A stretch of 64,000 nucleotides of DNA, from positions 310,001 through 374,000 of the forward strand of contig VWYX01000250.1 in assembly GCA_013396525.1 (NCBI GenBank), read 5' to 3'. Position numbers and translations under genes: made by a program. The notes under the pieces were generated by a model. The model did no database searches and was not told the origin of the DNA. It saw only the letters and a program-made list of their open reading frames with translations. This document shows, piece by piece, positions 62,385-64,000 of the stretch (positions within the stretch are counted from its first letter, which is position 1; each line of letters starts with the position of its first letter). This stretch comes from Chaetorhynchus papuensis (lineage: Eukaryota; Chordata; Aves; Passeriformes; Rhipiduridae).

Positions 62385-62730
62385 AGAGCCCTTTATTTAA
62401 TTAGTGATAGCCATGGAGACTTTTTTCAGGTGTTTCTCTGGAGACTATGATGCCTTCTTTGATTGCAACTTTTACAGGGAGTTTAATAAGAGCATGTGGC
62501 CTTTCACTGCAGCTCGGGGGTTGAGCTCCAGTGCAGCCTGGTAAGCAAAGGTCATTAATGTCTGATTAATGTGCAGGGACATTTGTATTGTTCAGCAATT
62601 AGTATTCTTCTCTGATACCAAACCCACAAAGAACAGTAGAGCATCGCTTGAGGATGAGCCAATTAACATTGCACAGATTTTAGTGCACTTTTTATCAGTG
62701 AATGGCAACCCACCCATGTTTATGAGGACA
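62385..62730. other. Candidate conserved non-coding DNA
   Basis: A repeat-free stretch with 'tatttaattagtgatagcca', 'ggtcattaatgtctgattaa', 'tgtgcagggacatttgtatt' and 'gagccaattaacattgcac'. Several TAAT-type homeodomain cores occur in about 350 bp, resembling neural conserved elements. Conservation is inferred, not seen. Confidence 0.3.
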
Positions 62731-63831
62731 CAGTTACTTGGCTCTGCTACTCCCCTGCTCCTTTCAGTTTTATTTTATAGCCAAAAAAGCCCCAATATCC
62801 GAACCCAAAAATGGATGTGACTTTGGCTATGAACTTGTGAGGGCTTCTGAGCTTTAGCTGTTCATGGTGATGTGTCCATCTTCTTAGAAGCAAGAGCTGG
62901 GTAGAGGGCTCAGACTTAGCAAACTGATTGAGCCCCTTGTGAGGTAAACTGCCCCCCAAACCTGAATGCAGCGCCACAAAGCCCTGTGTGTTCAGTGGCA
63001 GCAGTGATGGAGCTGCGCTTGACTGTGGAAAAGTATGAGCTAGGAAATGGTCAGAAGATAGTTCTCAGTAGAAAAAAAAACCCCAAAACCTCTGGGGTAC
63101 ATGTAATGTTTGTTTCAGAAAGTGTTGCCTGGCTACTACCAAACAGACTGTTGCCCTTCCCAAATCCACAGAGTGAAATTTGTCTGGTAAATTTTAACTG
63201 TGTGACACATACTGGGAGGCACAAATTAGCAACACAATTATTTCAACATATTAAATGCTGAAGACCAGTGAATCAAAAAGCCAAAGCTATCTTCCTCTTC
63301 TTCTATTTCTGTACATTTAAGCTCCAGTTCTTCATCAGTGCAAGGTCCTGTAACACTACAGCCCCCTGCGGATGTATGGTGCAAAGAAGACAAGATAACA
63401 TGAGAGAATGACACATCACCAGGATGTTGCCCGTGACCCAGCCAAGCAGGAGCCTCTGGCACACCTTGAGGAGGCACAGAGGGAAAGGTGAAAGTTATAT
63501 CCACTTTGTCCTGTCACACAAACAGCACCAGCTGGTGGTGGGCTACGGCATCCACACCCCAAGGATGGGGCCAGATCATTGCTGCTGGCAGTGATCTCCA
63601 TCAGCCTCTTGAGGCAGTGCTTGGCTTTGCTGTGCCATGAGCATCACACACGGGACAGCCTGGTCTGTGCTGCAGCATCTCCAACAGCCCCTCATCTGCC
63701 AGAAGCAGTGTGTGTACCACTGGATTTGTGGAACCTTGAGTAGGTCATGCCTGTTGTTGCTGCTGTCTTTAATTGCAGTTCAGAGCTTGACAAGAAAAAC
63801 ACCATTTTTCTGCTGCACATGGGGAACTAGC
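62731..63831 (+). other. DLG2: DLG2 intron, no recognised gene
   Basis: No exon or RNA gene was recognised. The more GC-rich part at 63.3-63.8 kb may be an unclassified older repeat next to the LTR. Confidence 0.45.
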
Positions 63832-64000
63832 TGTTGTGGTGGGTTGACCTTGGCGGGACATCAGGTGTCCTAACAAAGCTGTCCTATCCCTCTTCCCCTC
63901 AGCTGGGCAAGGCAGAGAAAATCTAACAAAAGTCTTCTCATGGTCAACCTATGGACAAGAAGAGATCACTCACCAGTTACTGTCATGGGCAAAACTGACT
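63832..64000 (+). mobile_element. 5' end of an avian ERV LTR, cut by the window edge
   Basis: It begins 'tgttgtggtgggttgacctt', then 'ggcgggacatcaggtgtcct', 'cccctcagctgggcaaggca' and 'gagaaaatctaacaaaagtc', and near the edge 'agatcactcaccagttactg', 'tcatgggcaaaactgact'. This opening is typical of an abundant avian ERVL-class LTR family. Only 169 bp lie in the window, so it cannot be told whether this is a solo LTR or one end of a provirus. Confidence 0.72.

Noticed and set aside
1..64000. Search for tRNA, rRNA, CRISPR arrays, CpG islands and intact retroviral or LINE genes
   Set aside because: None was found by eye. The absence of CRISPR and operons is expected for vertebrate nuclear DNA.

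Overview
The window is bird nuclear DNA, AT-rich and CpG-poor, and almost all of it is intron of one very large gene. Two things point to a bird. The 3' ends of CR1 LINEs recur, recognisable by their paired 'gattctatgattctgtg' tails. Two retroviral LTR types with the general look of avian ERVL-class LTRs are also present. The LTR types favour a neoavian bird, but the species cannot be named from this sequence.

The one firmly identified coding segment is a 132-nt internal exon at 5257-5388 on the + strand. It encodes most of the N-terminal L27 domain of DLG2 (PSD-93/chapsyn-110), the synaptic MAGUK scaffold. It has a 13-T pyrimidine tract and AG acceptor, a GTAGGT donor and 1-1 phase. The preceding 5.2 kb and following 58.6 kb are read as DLG2 intron; no PDZ, SH3 or guanylate-kinase exon was seen.

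Layout: 1-5.2 kb is upstream intron with two CR1 tails, one ending about 130 bp before the exon. 5.4-20.7 kb is mostly unique, with one CR1, MIR-like pieces, two AT-rich microsatellites and a long homeodomain-motif-rich stretch that could be a conserved enhancer. 20.7-31.5 kb carries several CR1 fragments, including a head-to-head inverted pair and a tandem pair. 33.4-34.5 kb holds a weak but phase-consistent three-exon candidate gene of unknown identity. 36-51.8 kb is mostly unique. 51.8-61.4 kb is repeat-rich, with CR1, old L3-type LINE relics and an LTR inserted into a CR1. The window ends inside a second LTR starting near 63832.

No tRNA, rRNA, CRISPR array, intact retrovirus or intact LINE ORF was found. 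No convincing new biological system is visible. The leads most worth testing are the 33.4-34.5 kb exon chain, the 48 kb coding-like block, and the putative conserved non-coding stretches near 18.6-19.5 and 62.4-62.7 kb.
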